Shown one piece after another: positions 8,571 to 18,015 of a stretch of DNA of 64,000 bases (positions are counted from its first letter, which is position 1; every line of letters begins with the position of its first letter). A model generated the notes under the pieces. The model had not been told where the DNA came from, ran no database searches, and saw only the letters and a program-made list of their open reading frames with translations. Source of the stretch: JAWLBM01 sp041687675. Lineage in GTDB: Bacteria > Pseudomonadota > Alphaproteobacteria > Rhizobiales > Pleomorphomonadaceae. The position numbers and the translations under genes are program-made. The DNA lies in contig JAWLBM010000006.1 of the NCBI GenBank assembly GCA_041687675.1, positions 1-64,000 of the forward strand, read 5' to 3'.

Positions 8571-9719
8571 ATGCCAGCCAGCACGGGCAGTCCCGGCACC
8601 CCGTCGATCCGTCGCATCCTGTTCGCCGCCCTCGCGGTCGCGCTTGCGCTGTCCGGCTGCGCGTCCCGGGGCGCGATCACCGTGGTTCCCGAGGCGGCGG
8701 AGACGGGCACCGTCGTCGAGATGCTCGTGGCGACGAGCCGGGGCGCCACCGAGACGGAGCGGATCTCGTCCCGCGCCCGATCCGGGACGGTCCGCTGGGG
8801 GACGTTCGGGATCTCCGTGCCGCCGAACCGCACGCCGGGAACCGTGACGTTCCCGGGCGCCCGGGCGCCGGACCCCTCCAGGCACTTCCTGACCGTCTCG
8901 GCCCGGGAGTTCCCGGACGAGCGGGCCGTCCTCGACGCCGTGAACGCGCGCCTCGCGCAGCGACCGCGGGGCGAGCGCGAGGTGACCGTCTTCGTCCACG
9001 GGTTCAACACCAACTTCGCCGAGGGTCTCTACCGGCACGCACAGATGGCGCACGACTTCCGCTCCCCGGGCGTCTCGGTCTCCTACGCCTGGCCATCGGC
9101 GGCCAGCGTCAGGGCCTACGGCCAGGACCGCGAAAGCGCGCTCTTCGCCCGCGACGGGCTCGAACGGGTTCTGCAGCTCCTCGCGCGCAGCAACGCCGAG
9201 AACATCGCCCTCGTCGGTCATTCCATGGGCGCCTTCCTCGTCATGGAGACGGTGCGCCAGGCCGCCATTCGAGAATCAGCCGACGTGCTCGATCGCATCC
9301 AGGGGATCGTCCTTCTGGCGCCGGACATCGACCCGGAGTTGTTCGAGGCGGAGGTCGCGGCGCTCGCCCCGCGCGAGTTGCCGATCTATGTCAGCGTATC
9401 CGCCCGCGACCGCGCCCTTCGCATCTCGGGGTTGCTGCGCGGGCAGGCGGAGCGGCTGGGTTCGCTCGCCGACACGAGCGGCATCGCCGCCATCCCGGGC
9501 GTGGTCGTCATCGACGTGAGCGACATCCAGGGCTCGGGCGACCCGCTCAACCACTTCGCCGTCGCGACCTCGCCCGCCATGATCTCCTTCATCAGCGGCC
9601 TCGGCCGGATCGGCACCGCCATGCTGCGCGACGAGAGCAGGAACGCCGGCGCCTTCGCGGCGACCATCGACGCCGTGTCCGGCGTCATCGAGTTGCGTCT
9701 CCTGCCTCGCGGGAAGTAG
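8571..9719 (+). CDS. Alpha/beta-hydrolase lipoprotein (DUF900-type)
   Basis: A 382-residue exported hydrolase. The N-terminus has a positively charged start, a hydrophobic core and a lipobox ending LSGC at residue 30, so it is probably a lipoprotein. The alpha/beta-hydrolase signatures are the oxyanion segment VFVHGFNTNF (~residue 142), the nucleophile elbow VGHSMGAFL (~215), LLAPDID (~245) and a late NHF (~330) as candidate histidine. This layout fits the DUF900 family of secreted esterase-like proteins. The ATG at 8571 is preferred over upstream in-frame starts because it begins the signal peptide and has GAAGAGG ahead of it. Its 3' end overlaps the convergent MFS gene by 35 bases. Confidence 0.85.
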   Translation: MPASTGSPGTPSIRRILFAALAVALALSGCASRGAITVVPEAAETGTVVEMLVATSRGATETERISSRARSGTVRWGTFGISVPPNRTPGTVTFPGARAPDPSRHFLTVSAREFPDERAVLDAVNARLAQRPRGEREVTVFVHGFNTNFAEGLYRHAQMAHDFRSPGVSVSYAWPSAASVRAYGQDRESALFARDGLERVLQLLARSNAENIALVGHSMGAFLVMETVRQAAIRESADVLDRIQGIVLLAPDIDPELFEAEVAALAPRELPIYVSVSARDRALRISGLLRGQAERLGSLADTSGIAAIPGVVVIDVSDIQGSGDPLNHFAVATSPAMISFISGLGRIGTAMLRDESRNAGAFAATIDAVSGVIELRLLPRGK

Positions 9720-10944
9720 CTGCGGCAGGCCAGAGCACGCCGGCGACGGCCGAGGTGGCGGCGGCGACCAGGCCGAGGACGGCGAAGGCCGCCGGGAGCC
9801 CGGCCGTGGCGCCGAGCCAGCCGGCTGCGGAATAGGCCACCAGGAGGCAGCCGCTGCTGAGCGACAACTGCGCCGCGAACAGGACCTGCAGGTCGCCGGG
9901 GCCGGCGATGCGGCGGATCAGGTAGGTGGCGGGGGTAAGCGCCAGCGCGCAGCCGAGGCCGATCACGAACCAGACGAACAGCAGGCCCGGCAGGGTCCCG
10001 ACCGCGATGCCCACGAGCAGGCCGGCCGAGAGGAGCCCTGCGCCGGCCAGCATGACGACGCGCTCCGGCAGCACCCGAAGGGCCGGAGTGATCGCCAGCG
10101 CCCCGACGATCGAGCCGAGGCCGAAGATCGCGAAGGCGATCGCGCTGGCGCGTCGGTCGAGGTCCAGTTCGCCCTGGACGAACACCACGGTGTTGACCAT
10201 CACCATCGCGGTCGCGCAGGCCACGGCGATATCGAGCGCGATGAGCCCCCTGAGGTCGGGGATGGCCAGGAAGAGGCGCGGGCCGCGAAGGAACGCCGCC
10301 AGCAGCCGCTCGGGACGCCTGCCCGGCGGCTTCGGCATCCGCATGCGTGCGATGAGCCAGGCCGACAGCAGGAAAGCGAGGGCGGCGACGGCGAACACGC
10401 TCGCCGCGGACAACGCCAGCAGCAGGCCCGCGGCGAGGAGGGGGCTGATCGAGGATTCGAGGTCGTTCGCGATCTTCGAGCGCGCGAGGGAGCGCGTGTA
10501 GTCGCTCTGGTTGGCGAGGAGATACGGCACGATGGTCTGGTAGACGAGCGTGAAGACCGCCGAGGCGAGCGCAAAGACGAACACCAGCGCCAGCACCTGC
10601 CACGTCGCCGTGAGGTACGGCAGGAGGAGAAGGCTGCCCGCCCGCAGCACGTCGAGCGCGATCAGGAGCGGCTTGCGCGGGACATGCTTCACCAGGACGC
10701 TGACGAACGGGGCAGCGATGACATAGGCGAGCATCTTGATCGACAGGGCCGTGCCGAGCACGGCGCCCGACTCCTCGCCCGCCAGGTCGTAGGCGAAGAG
10801 CGCCAGCGCCACCGTCGCCACGCCGGTGGCAAGGAGCGCCAGGACGTAGGCGACAAAGAGCCGGTAGTAGCTGCCCTTGTCGGCCGTGCCCGACCAGGCG
10901 AGCGGAACGTCCTCCTCGGGCGGTGCCGGGCCACCCTCACGCAT
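9685..10944 (-). CDS. MFS transporter (MFS_3/enterobactin-exporter-like)
   Basis: A 419-residue protein with about twelve hydrophobic segments and the short charged loops of major facilitator exporters. A cytoplasmic linker rich in arginine (MRMPKPPGRRPERLL) separates the two six-helix halves near residues 205-220. The fold fits the MFS_3 group, which includes siderophore and drug exporters; the substrate is not evident. Its start overlaps the RND pump stop by 8 bases, so it is translationally coupled as the last gene of the adaptor-RND-MFS unit. Its 3' end overlaps the facing hydrolase gene. Confidence 0.8.
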   Translation of the reverse strand: MREGGPAPPEEDVPLAWSGTADKGSYYRLFVAYVLALLATGVATVALALFAYDLAGEESGAVLGTALSIKMLAYVIAAPFVSVLVKHVPRKPLLIALDVLRAGSLLLLPYLTATWQVLALVFVFALASAVFTLVYQTIVPYLLANQSDYTRSLARSKIANDLESSISPLLAAGLLLALSAASVFAVAALAFLLSAWLIARMRMPKPPGRRPERLLAAFLRGPRLFLAIPDLRGLIALDIAVACATAMVMVNTVVFVQGELDLDRRASAIAFAIFGLGSIVGALAITPALRVLPERVVMLAGAGLLSAGLLVGIAVGTLPGLLFVWFVIGLGCALALTPATYLIRRIAGPGDLQVLFAAQLSLSSGCLLVAYSAAGWLGATAGLPAAFAVLGLVAAATSAVAGVLWPAAATSREAGDATR

Positions 10945-13900
10945 CGCTCGTCAGACCGACCGGTCCCGCTCCCTCCGTGTCTGTCGCCGCGACCGTGTCT
11001 CCGCCCGAGCTGAACAGCGTCACGTAGAGGACGGGGAGGACGATGAGCGTCAGCACGGTCGCGACGAGGAGGCCGCCCATGATCGCGAAGGCCATCGGCC
11101 CCCAGAACAGCGTGGGCGCGATCGGCAGCAGGCCGAGGATGGTGGACAGCGCCGTCAGGAGCAGCGGCCGCAGCCGGTTCATCGAGGCCGACACCGCCGC
11201 CTCGCGGACGCCGAGCCCCGCGGCCCGTTCGTCGCCGATCTGGGTGATCAGGATCACCGCGTTCTTCGCGATCATCCCGATCAGCGCGAGGATGCCGAGG
11301 ATCGCGACGAAGCCCAGCGGCCGGCCGAAGGTGAGGAGCGCGCCCACCACCCCGATCAGCCCCAGCGGCAGGAGCACGACGACGATCCCCACCGAGCGGA
11401 AGTCCTTCAGCTGCACCATGAGGAGGGTCAGCATGAGGAAGCCCATGAGCGGCACGACCGCGAACACCGCCGCCTGGCTCTCGGCCGAGGTCTCGACCGT
11501 GCCGCCGACCTCGATCTGGTAGCCGAAGGGCAGCGAGGCGTTGAGCGTCGCGATGTCGTCCTCGAGCGCCGCGACCACGGTCTCGGGCAGGAGCCCCGGC
11601 GTGACGTCGCCGAGCACCGTCAGGGTCGGCACCCGGTCGCGCCGCCAGACCAGCGGCTGCTCCTGCTCGAAGCTGAAGGTCGCGAAGGAACTCAGGGCCA
11701 CCGTGCGGCCACCCGGCACCGGCACCTGCAATGTCGCGAGCCCGTCGAGCGAGACGCGGCCCTCGCCCTCCGCCCGGGCGACCACGTTGACGAGGTAGAT
11801 GTCGTCCCGCAGCTGGGTGACCGTCGACCCCGAGACGGCCGTGTTGAGCACGTTGGCGAGCTGAGCGCTGGACAGGCCGAGCCGGCGGGCCTGGTCCTGG
11901 TCAACGTCGATCGTCAGCTGGCGGGCGGGTTCGATCCAGTCGAAATGCACCCGGCGCGCACCGGGATGGAGGGCGATCACCTCGGCCAGGCGCAGCGCCT
12001 GGGTCCGCAGCACCTCGAGGTCCGGGCCGCTGACCCGGTACTGCAGCGGCCAGCCGATGGGCGGACCCATCTCCAGCGGGCTGACGCGGACCACGGCCTC
12101 GGGGAAGTTCTCCACGAGGAAGCTGTCTAGCGCCGCCTCGAGGCGCAGCCGCGCGTCGAGGTCGGTCGCCATGACGACGATCTGGCTGTGGTTGTCGCTT
12201 GGCGGCCGGATCGACAGCGGCAGGTAGAAGCGGATGACGTTACGGCCGATGTAGCTCATCCAGGAGTCGACGTCCTCGCTTTGCGCGAGGTAGGCCTCGA
12301 CCCTGGCGATGGCGGCCTCGCTCGCGAAGATGGAGCTCGAGCGCGGCAGCTGGACGTCGACGATCAGCTCGTTCCGGTCGGACGGCGGGAAGAACTGCCG
12401 GTTGACCTGCTCGGCGGCCAGGAGAGCCCCGGCGAAGGCGGCGATGGTGAGCGCGATGGTGATCCAGCGGCCCTTGATGGCGAGGTTCAGGAACTTGCCG
12501 TAGGCCTGGAGAAAGCGGCCCGGCTCGCTGGACGTGCCCGCGGCGGGCGGCTTGAGGAGGACGCCCGCGACGATCGGCGTGAACACGACAGCCACGAGCC
12601 AGGACGCGATGAGCGCGATGGCCACCACCTGGAACAGCGAGATCGTGTATTCGCCCGCCTGACTCTCGGCGAAGCCGATCGGCACGAAGCCGGCGATGGT
12701 GATGAGCGTCCCGGTCAGCATGGGCGCGGCGAGGCGCCGGTAGGCGTAGGCCGCGCCCTTCTCGACGGTGTCGCCCGCGGCGAGGCGGCGCAGGACCGCG
12801 TCGGTCGTCGTCATCGCGTCGTCGACGAGGAGCGCGAGCGAGATGATGAGCGCGCCGAGCGACACACGGTGCAGGTCGATCCCCATGATTTCCATCACGA
12901 GGAACGTGGCCGCAAGCGTCACCGGGATGGCGACCGCGACGACCGCGCCGGGCCTGACGCCGAGGCTGAGGAAGCTGATCACGAGGATGATCGCGATCGC
13001 CTGGTAGAGCGAGGTGGTGAAGTCGCCGATGGCGGTCGTCACCACGCTCGGCTGGTTCGAGACCAGGTGCGCCTCGATCCCGACCGGCAGGTCGGCGACG
13101 ATGCCCCGCATCGCGCGATCCACATCCGCCCCGAGCTCGAGGATGTCGCCGCCCTCGCGCATCGAGATGGCAAGGCCGATGGCGCGCTCGCCATCGACGT
13201 GCAGGAGCGGCTGCGGCGGGTCCACGAAGCCGCGCCGGACGGTGGCGATGTCGCCGAGACGGATCGCGCGACCGTCGGCGATCAGCGAGACCTCGAGGAT
13301 GTCGTTCTCGGTCTCGAAGGCGCCGGTGACCCGGAGGACGAGGTTCTCCTTGCCGGAGCTGAAGGTGCCCGACGGGCGCACCACGTTCTGCGCGGCGACG
13401 GCCTGGAAGATCTGCCCGTAGTCGAGCCCCATGGCCGCCACCCGGTCGGCCTGGAACTCGATGAACACCGTGTCGTCCTGGACGCCGATGAACTCCACCT
13501 TGCCGATGCCGTCGACCTCGGCCATCAGCCGCGTTCGCGCGAAATCCACGTAGTCCCGCAGTTCGCGGACGGTGAATCCGTCCGACGTGAAGCCGTAGAC
13601 GATGCCGAAGACGTCGCCGAAGTTGTCGTTGAAGAAGGGGCCGAGCACTCCTTGCGGCAGGGTGTGGCGGATGTCGCCGACGGAATTGCGCACCTCCTGC
13701 CAGACGTCTGCCACGCGCTCCGGCGGGAAGGCGCCGTCGAGATCGACGTAGACCGTCACGATGCCCGGCCGGGTGATTGAGCGGATCGCGTCGAGCCCCG
13801 TCGTCTCCTCGAGCCGGCGCTCGAGCCGGTCGGTCAGTTGCTGCTGCGTCTCCTCGAGGGTGGCGCCGGGCCAGACGGCGGTCACCAGCATCGTCTTGAT

Positions 13901-14032
13901 CGTGAAGGTGGGGTCCTCGTCCCGGCCCAGATTGATGAAGGCGACGGCGCCGGCAATGACGGCCACCAGCATGAAGTAGATGGTCAGCGCCCGGTTGCGG
14001 GTCGCCCATTCCGAGAGATTCGGGCCGATCAT
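10937..14032 (-). CDS. RND efflux permease (AcrB/MexB-type HAE family)
   Basis: A 1,031-residue inner-membrane proton-driven pump, the usual length for this family. TM1 (ALTIYFMLVAVIAGAVAF) starts near residue 15, followed by the first large periplasmic loop. TM4 carries the paired aspartates of the proton relay in LALLVDDAMTTTDAV (~residue 400), and the lysine region LIGMIAKNAVILITQ (~930) is conserved. The second periplasmic loop spans about 550-850. It overlaps the adaptor gene by 4 bases upstream and the MFS gene by 8 bases downstream. No outer-membrane TolC partner is encoded here, so the export channel must come from elsewhere. The substrate is unknown. Confidence 0.93.
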   Translation of the reverse strand: MIGPNLSEWATRNRALTIYFMLVAVIAGAVAFINLGRDEDPTFTIKTMLVTAVWPGATLEETQQQLTDRLERRLEETTGLDAIRSITRPGIVTVYVDLDGAFPPERVADVWQEVRNSVGDIRHTLPQGVLGPFFNDNFGDVFGIVYGFTSDGFTVRELRDYVDFARTRLMAEVDGIGKVEFIGVQDDTVFIEFQADRVAAMGLDYGQIFQAVAAQNVVRPSGTFSSGKENLVLRVTGAFETENDILEVSLIADGRAIRLGDIATVRRGFVDPPQPLLHVDGERAIGLAISMREGGDILELGADVDRAMRGIVADLPVGIEAHLVSNQPSVVTTAIGDFTTSLYQAIAIILVISFLSLGVRPGAVVAVAIPVTLAATFLVMEIMGIDLHRVSLGALIISLALLVDDAMTTTDAVLRRLAAGDTVEKGAAYAYRRLAAPMLTGTLITIAGFVPIGFAESQAGEYTISLFQVVAIALIASWLVAVVFTPIVAGVLLKPPAAGTSSEPGRFLQAYGKFLNLAIKGRWITIALTIAAFAGALLAAEQVNRQFFPPSDRNELIVDVQLPRSSSIFASEAAIARVEAYLAQSEDVDSWMSYIGRNVIRFYLPLSIRPPSDNHSQIVVMATDLDARLRLEAALDSFLVENFPEAVVRVSPLEMGPPIGWPLQYRVSGPDLEVLRTQALRLAEVIALHPGARRVHFDWIEPARQLTIDVDQDQARRLGLSSAQLANVLNTAVSGSTVTQLRDDIYLVNVVARAEGEGRVSLDGLATLQVPVPGGRTVALSSFATFSFEQEQPLVWRRDRVPTLTVLGDVTPGLLPETVVAALEDDIATLNASLPFGYQIEVGGTVETSAESQAAVFAVVPLMGFLMLTLLMVQLKDFRSVGIVVVLLPLGLIGVVGALLTFGRPLGFVAILGILALIGMIAKNAVILITQIGDERAAGLGVREAAVSASMNRLRPLLLTALSTILGLLPIAPTLFWGPMAFAIMGGLLVATVLTLIVLPVLYVTLFSSGGDTVAATDTEGAGPVGLTSDA

Positions 14033-15120
14033 GAGCCTTCCCCGAGCAGGCGGACCTGTTGGCCCGGACGCAGCGCCTGCACACCGGCGGTGACGATCCG
14101 CTCGCCGACCTCCACGCCGGAGGCGATGCCGATGCTGGTGGGCGCGTAGCGCGTCACCTCCACCGGGCGGAGCGCGACGGTGTTGCTCGCCGGGTCCACG
14201 ACCCAGACCGCAGGCGCGCCGTCCATGGCCGTCAGAGAGGAGGCCGGCAGCTCGATCCCGCCCCTCGGGCCGAAGTGGACGCGCCCGTTGACGGTGGAGC
14301 CGAGCCGCATGGCCTCGGGCGGGTCGATGAGGCCGATGCGCACACGGATGGTGCCGGTGGTCGGATCGGCGCGCGGCGCGACCTCCCTCACGCGCCCCAG
14401 GGCGGTCACGGACGGATTGAGGCTCAAGGCCACCTCCACCTCGGGATCGGGCGGGGTGGCCGCCGCGATCGCGGCCGGCACGTCGAACACGGCGTCCTTG
14501 CCCTCGTCGCGCGCGAGCTGGACGATTCGGCGGCCGGCGGTGACCACCTCGCCCGCTTCCGCGCCGACTGCGGTGACGACGCCAGCGGCATCGGCCTCGA
14601 GCACGGTGTCGGCGAGCCTGCGGCGTGCGATCGAGACCTTTGCTTCGGCCGCGTCGAAGGCGCCCTGGGCGGACGCCAGCGTCTGCTCGGCGCGCTGGAG
14701 GCCGGCCAGCGAGATGATGTCACGCTCGAACAGCTGGCGTTGGCGACCGAAGTTGGCCTGCGCCTCGGCGAGTTGCGCGGCGGTGGCGGATTGCGCCGCC
14801 TCGGCGGCACGCACGGCGTTCGCCTCGTCGGCCGGGTCGAGCCGCGCAATGACCTGACCGGGCTCGACCGTGTCGCCCACGCTGACGAGCCGCTCGACGA
14901 GCTGCCCGCCGATGCGGAAGCTGAGGTCGACCTCGACCTGGCTCTCCACCGTGCCGGAGAGGGTGATCGTCTCGCCGACGGTGCTCTCCGCCACGACGAT
15001 GGAGCGCACGGGGCGAACCTCGGGCGCCTCGGCGGCCTCCTCCTGCTGGCAGGCGCCCACCGCCGTGCCGAGCCCGAGTACCAGGAGAAGACCGCGGGCG
15101 GCTGACCGGACAGAATGCAT
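14029..15120 (-). CDS. RND periplasmic adaptor (membrane fusion protein) lipoprotein
   Basis: A 363-residue HlyD/AcrA-type adaptor. The signal peptide ends in a lipobox VGAC with cysteine 24. The order is the usual one: first half of the lipoyl domain (~60-95, TIT LSGTVESQVEVDLSF), an alpha-helical hairpin (~100-165, alanine- and glutamine-rich), second lipoyl half (VVTAVGAEAGEVV), then beta-barrel and membrane-proximal domains. It joins the RND pump to an outer-membrane channel. It starts at an ATG preceded by AAGGGAG and ends in an ATGA overlap with the pump. The AbgT gene lies 45 bases upstream on the same strand. Confidence 0.92.
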   Translation of the reverse strand: MHSVRSAARGLLLVLGLGTAVGACQQEEAAEAPEVRPVRSIVVAESTVGETITLSGTVESQVEVDLSFRIGGQLVERLVSVGDTVEPGQVIARLDPADEANAVRAAEAAQSATAAQLAEAQANFGRQRQLFERDIISLAGLQRAEQTLASAQGAFDAAEAKVSIARRRLADTVLEADAAGVVTAVGAEAGEVVTAGRRIVQLARDEGKDAVFDVPAAIAAATPPDPEVEVALSLNPSVTALGRVREVAPRADPTTGTIRVRIGLIDPPEAMRLGSTVNGRVHFGPRGGIELPASSLTAMDGAPAVWVVDPASNTVALRPVEVTRYAPTSIGIASGVEVGERIVTAGVQALRPGQQVRLLGEGS

Positions 15121-15165
15121 TGGGACTCCCTTGAGACCGATTGACCGTTGGTGGCGCAGTCGAAG

Positions 15166-16719
15166 TCAGGCCGGCCCGAGCGGCAGCCCGACGAGGTACC
15201 ACGCCACCAGCAGCAGGACCCAGACCACGAAGAGGATGGCCGTGTAGGGCAGCATCAGCGCCACGATCGTCCCGATGCCCGCGTCCTTCTGGTACTTCTG
15301 CGCGAACCCCACCATGACCGCGAGATAGACGTTCAGGGGCGTGACGACGTTCATCGGGCTGTCGCCGACGCGGTAGGCCGCGAGCACGAGGTCGGGGTCG
15401 CCGCCGAGCCGCATGAACAGCGGGATGAACACAGGAGCGAGGATCGCCCACTTCGCCAGCGCGCCCGTCAGGATGATGTCGATGATCGCGACGAGGATGA
15501 CGAACAGGAAGATGTAGCTGACTGCCCCGAGCGGCGCCGTCTGCAGGATGTCGGCAAGGTTCACCGCGAGAACGGTGGCGAGGTTCGTGTAGTTGAAGAA
15601 CGCGATGAAGTTCGCGATCACGAAGAGGAGGAAGATCATCCCCGCGAGATTGCCCCAGGTCTTGACGACGAGGCCGATCGCGGCGGTGGCGTTCTCGATG
15701 GTGCCCGCCGCCCGGCCGTAGGCGTAGCCCACGAACAGGAACGTCGTGCTGATGAGGATGATGAGGCCGCTCATGAACGGCGAGCCGGCCATGATCCCGC
15801 CCGTCTCCTGGTTGCGCAGGATGCCCCACGGGATCGGCGGCAGGGTCAGCGCGGCGATCACGACCGCCACGACCAGGAGCGCGCGCCCGGCCGCCTTCAG
15901 CCCGCGCTGCTCGGCCTCGCTGAGGCCGTCGTGGACCTCGACGGGCACGCCGCCGGTGTAGGGCCCGAGCCGCGGCTCGACGTACTTCTCGGTGATGAGC
16001 GTGCAGACGATCGCCATGACGATCGACGAGGCGATCATGAAGAAGAGGTTGCCGACGGGCGTGATCTGCTGGGCGGGATTGACCGAGCGGATCGCGTCGT
16101 TGGTCACCTCGACCAGGAGCGCGTCGGTCGGGGTGATGAAGACGTTGACGAGGAACACCGCGGCCACGCCGCTGAACCCGGCGGCGAGGCCGGCGAGCGG
16201 GTGCCGGCCGAGGCTGTGGAAGGCGGCCGCGGCGAGAGGCACGAGGACGAGGTAACCGGCGTCCGCGGCGATCGAGGACACCACGCCGACGGAGACGATC
16301 ATGAAGGTGAAGATGCTGGCCGGCGCGACGGAGACGAGTTTCCGCACGAGGGTCGCGATCAGGCCCGATTCCTCGGCAAGTCCGACGCCGATCATGGCGA
16401 CGAGGATGACGCCCACTCCGGTGAAGGCGAGGAAGTTGGCCACCGGGCTGGTGACCATGAACCGGATCCCGTCGGGCGACAGGAGGCTGCGCACCGAGGA
16501 TTCCTGCGTGACGATGTCGCCGAGGGCGACGTCGTAGCCCTCGTAGGTCACGGACGTGCCCAACAGCCCGAAGATCGCCGACAGGACGATGATGATGCCG
16601 ATCAGGATGAAGAAGATGATGGCCGGGTGCGGGACTGCGTTGCCCACCCGCTCGACCGTTCCGAGAAACCCGCTCAGGGAGCCCTGTTTCCCGGGATCGG
16701 CCTGATTTGTCGTCACCAT
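15166..16719 (-). CDS. AbgT family transporter
   Basis: A 517-residue polytopic inner-membrane protein with about eleven to thirteen hydrophobic segments and two re-entrant-type regions, matching the AbgT family. AbgT itself imports p-aminobenzoyl-glutamate, while MtrF and YdaH of the same family are reported to export sulfonamides. Sitting 45 bases upstream of RND adaptor and pump genes, an export role is plausible here, but import of an aminobenzoyl-peptide cannot be excluded, since an M20 peptidase lies 7 kb away. The ATG at 16719 is chosen over TTG 16725 because AAGGGGG lies six bases upstream. Confidence 0.9.
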   Translation of the reverse strand: MVTTNQADPGKQGSLSGFLGTVERVGNAVPHPAIIFFILIGIIIVLSAIFGLLGTSVTYEGYDVALGDIVTQESSVRSLLSPDGIRFMVTSPVANFLAFTGVGVILVAMIGVGLAEESGLIATLVRKLVSVAPASIFTFMIVSVGVVSSIAADAGYLVLVPLAAAAFHSLGRHPLAGLAAGFSGVAAVFLVNVFITPTDALLVEVTNDAIRSVNPAQQITPVGNLFFMIASSIVMAIVCTLITEKYVEPRLGPYTGGVPVEVHDGLSEAEQRGLKAAGRALLVVAVVIAALTLPPIPWGILRNQETGGIMAGSPFMSGLIILISTTFLFVGYAYGRAAGTIENATAAIGLVVKTWGNLAGMIFLLFVIANFIAFFNYTNLATVLAVNLADILQTAPLGAVSYIFLFVILVAIIDIILTGALAKWAILAPVFIPLFMRLGGDPDLVLAAYRVGDSPMNVVTPLNVYLAVMVGFAQKYQKDAGIGTIVALMLPYTAILFVVWVLLLVAWYLVGLPLGPA

Positions 16720-16791
16720 GTTCAACCCCCTTGACCGGTCGACCCCGGATTCACAGCAACCGACTCACGCACCGCTCACGCCCGAACCCGC

Positions 16792-18015
16792 TCAGAAGAA
16801 CCAGCGCGCGCCGAGGAGCACGCCGGTGGCGTCCTGGTAGCTCACCGCCGTCCGGTCGCTGTAGTTGAACTTCAGGAGCGCGGCATAGACGTCGAGTGAC
16901 AGCTCGTCGAAGCTCTGAACGGCGCCGATCCCGTAGGTCTCCGTTACAGCCCCGTTCGACACGAAGTCCTCACCGCGATAGTAGTCCACGAACAACGACG
17001 TCTTGCCCTGCGGAATCAGGTCTGCCCGCCAGCCGGCCTTGACGTATCCGTACTGCGGACCGTCGATCCGCGATCCGGCCGCGACGTTGAGGTTGAGCCC
17101 GGTGGGGTTGTGATAGAACGACGCCGACCCGATCACCCGCTCCTGGGTGTCGGCGCCCTCGTTGAACTGCCAGCCGAAGCCGAGCGCGGTCTGGACGGAC
17201 ACGTCGCCCATGTCTCCCGACCACCGCGCCGCCACGTCTGCATAGTCGGCGTCGTCGTTCTGGTTCAGGATGTTGACGCCGTAGGACGTCGACAGCACCA
17301 GCCCGTTGTAGCTCGGCGTGTCGTAGCGGACGCGGAACAGGCGGGCCACGTTGAAGCTGCTGTTGACCTGCCCGACGGTGACGCCCGTGAGGTTTCCGTC
17401 GGTGTCGCGGAACTGCCACGACCCGAACCCGTCCGTGGCGTCGGTCGGACTGACGATGAAGGTGAACGAGCTGTCGAGGCCCGCGGCGCCATCCGCCGCG
17501 GTGCTGCCCTGCCCGAAGGAGACGCTGCCGTAGTTCGTATCGACGGCCGCCTCGAACCACCGCAGCGAGGTGCGCTGCCAGTCGATCCAGTCCGGCGTCT
17601 CTGTTTGCGACACAAGGGCGCTGTTGCGAAGGCCGAGCCCCGTCTCGAACCGCAGCCGCAGCGTCGCCTCGTCGAGGGGCTGCTCGATCCGGAAGCCGAG
17701 CCGGCTGTTCCAGTTGCCGTTGTCGACGACGCCGTCGTTCGTCTGACCGCCGTCGTCGAAGCTCTGGTAGGTCGGGTTGAACTGCCCGTAGAAGATGATC
17801 TCGCCGCCGGACTGGCTCCTGAACACCAGCCTTTGGTCTTCATCGGGGAGCGTGATGGTTTCTTCGCCTTCGTCCGTCTCCGACAGGGTTTCGGTCTGCG
17901 CCCAACCGGTACCTGCCGTGCAGAGAAGGGCGCCTCCCAGGAAGACGCATCCGGCCGCCTGACGTTTGCCGATGGCGAGAACGGAAAACGACCGGATCGC
18001 TGTGAGAGTGTCCAT
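16792..18015 (-). CDS. Outer-membrane porin-like beta-barrel protein
   Basis: A 407-residue exported protein. The signal peptide (residues ~1-40) ends GTGWAQ, and the mature chain is built of alternating hydrophobic/polar strands with aromatic ends such as IIFYGQFNPTYQSF, ending in the C-terminal phenylalanine (GARWFF) that marks trimeric-porin-type outer-membrane proteins for BAM. This gives a general diffusion or solute-specific channel. It has a good ribosome site (GAAGGGG) and lies 73 bases ahead of the AbgT gene on the same strand, so the outer-membrane channel and inner-membrane transporter may be co-expressed. Confidence 0.8.
   Translation of the reverse strand: MDTLTAIRSFSVLAIGKRQAAGCVFLGGALLCTAGTGWAQTETLSETDEGEETITLPDEDQRLVFRSQSGGEIIFYGQFNPTYQSFDDGGQTNDGVVDNGNWNSRLGFRIEQPLDEATLRLRFETGLGLRNSALVSQTETPDWIDWQRTSLRWFEAAVDTNYGSVSFGQGSTAADGAAGLDSSFTFIVSPTDATDGFGSWQFRDTDGNLTGVTVGQVNSSFNVARLFRVRYDTPSYNGLVLSTSYGVNILNQNDDADYADVAARWSGDMGDVSVQTALGFGWQFNEGADTQERVIGSASFYHNPTGLNLNVAAGSRIDGPQYGYVKAGWRADLIPQGKTSLFVDYYRGEDFVSNGAVTETYGIGAVQSFDELSLDVYAALLKFNYSDRTAVSYQDATGVLLGARWFF

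Noticed and set aside
15148..16734. A 528-codon plus-strand frame
   Set aside because: Antisense to the AbgT gene; composition rich in Asp/Arg/Glu/His and without any fold pattern.
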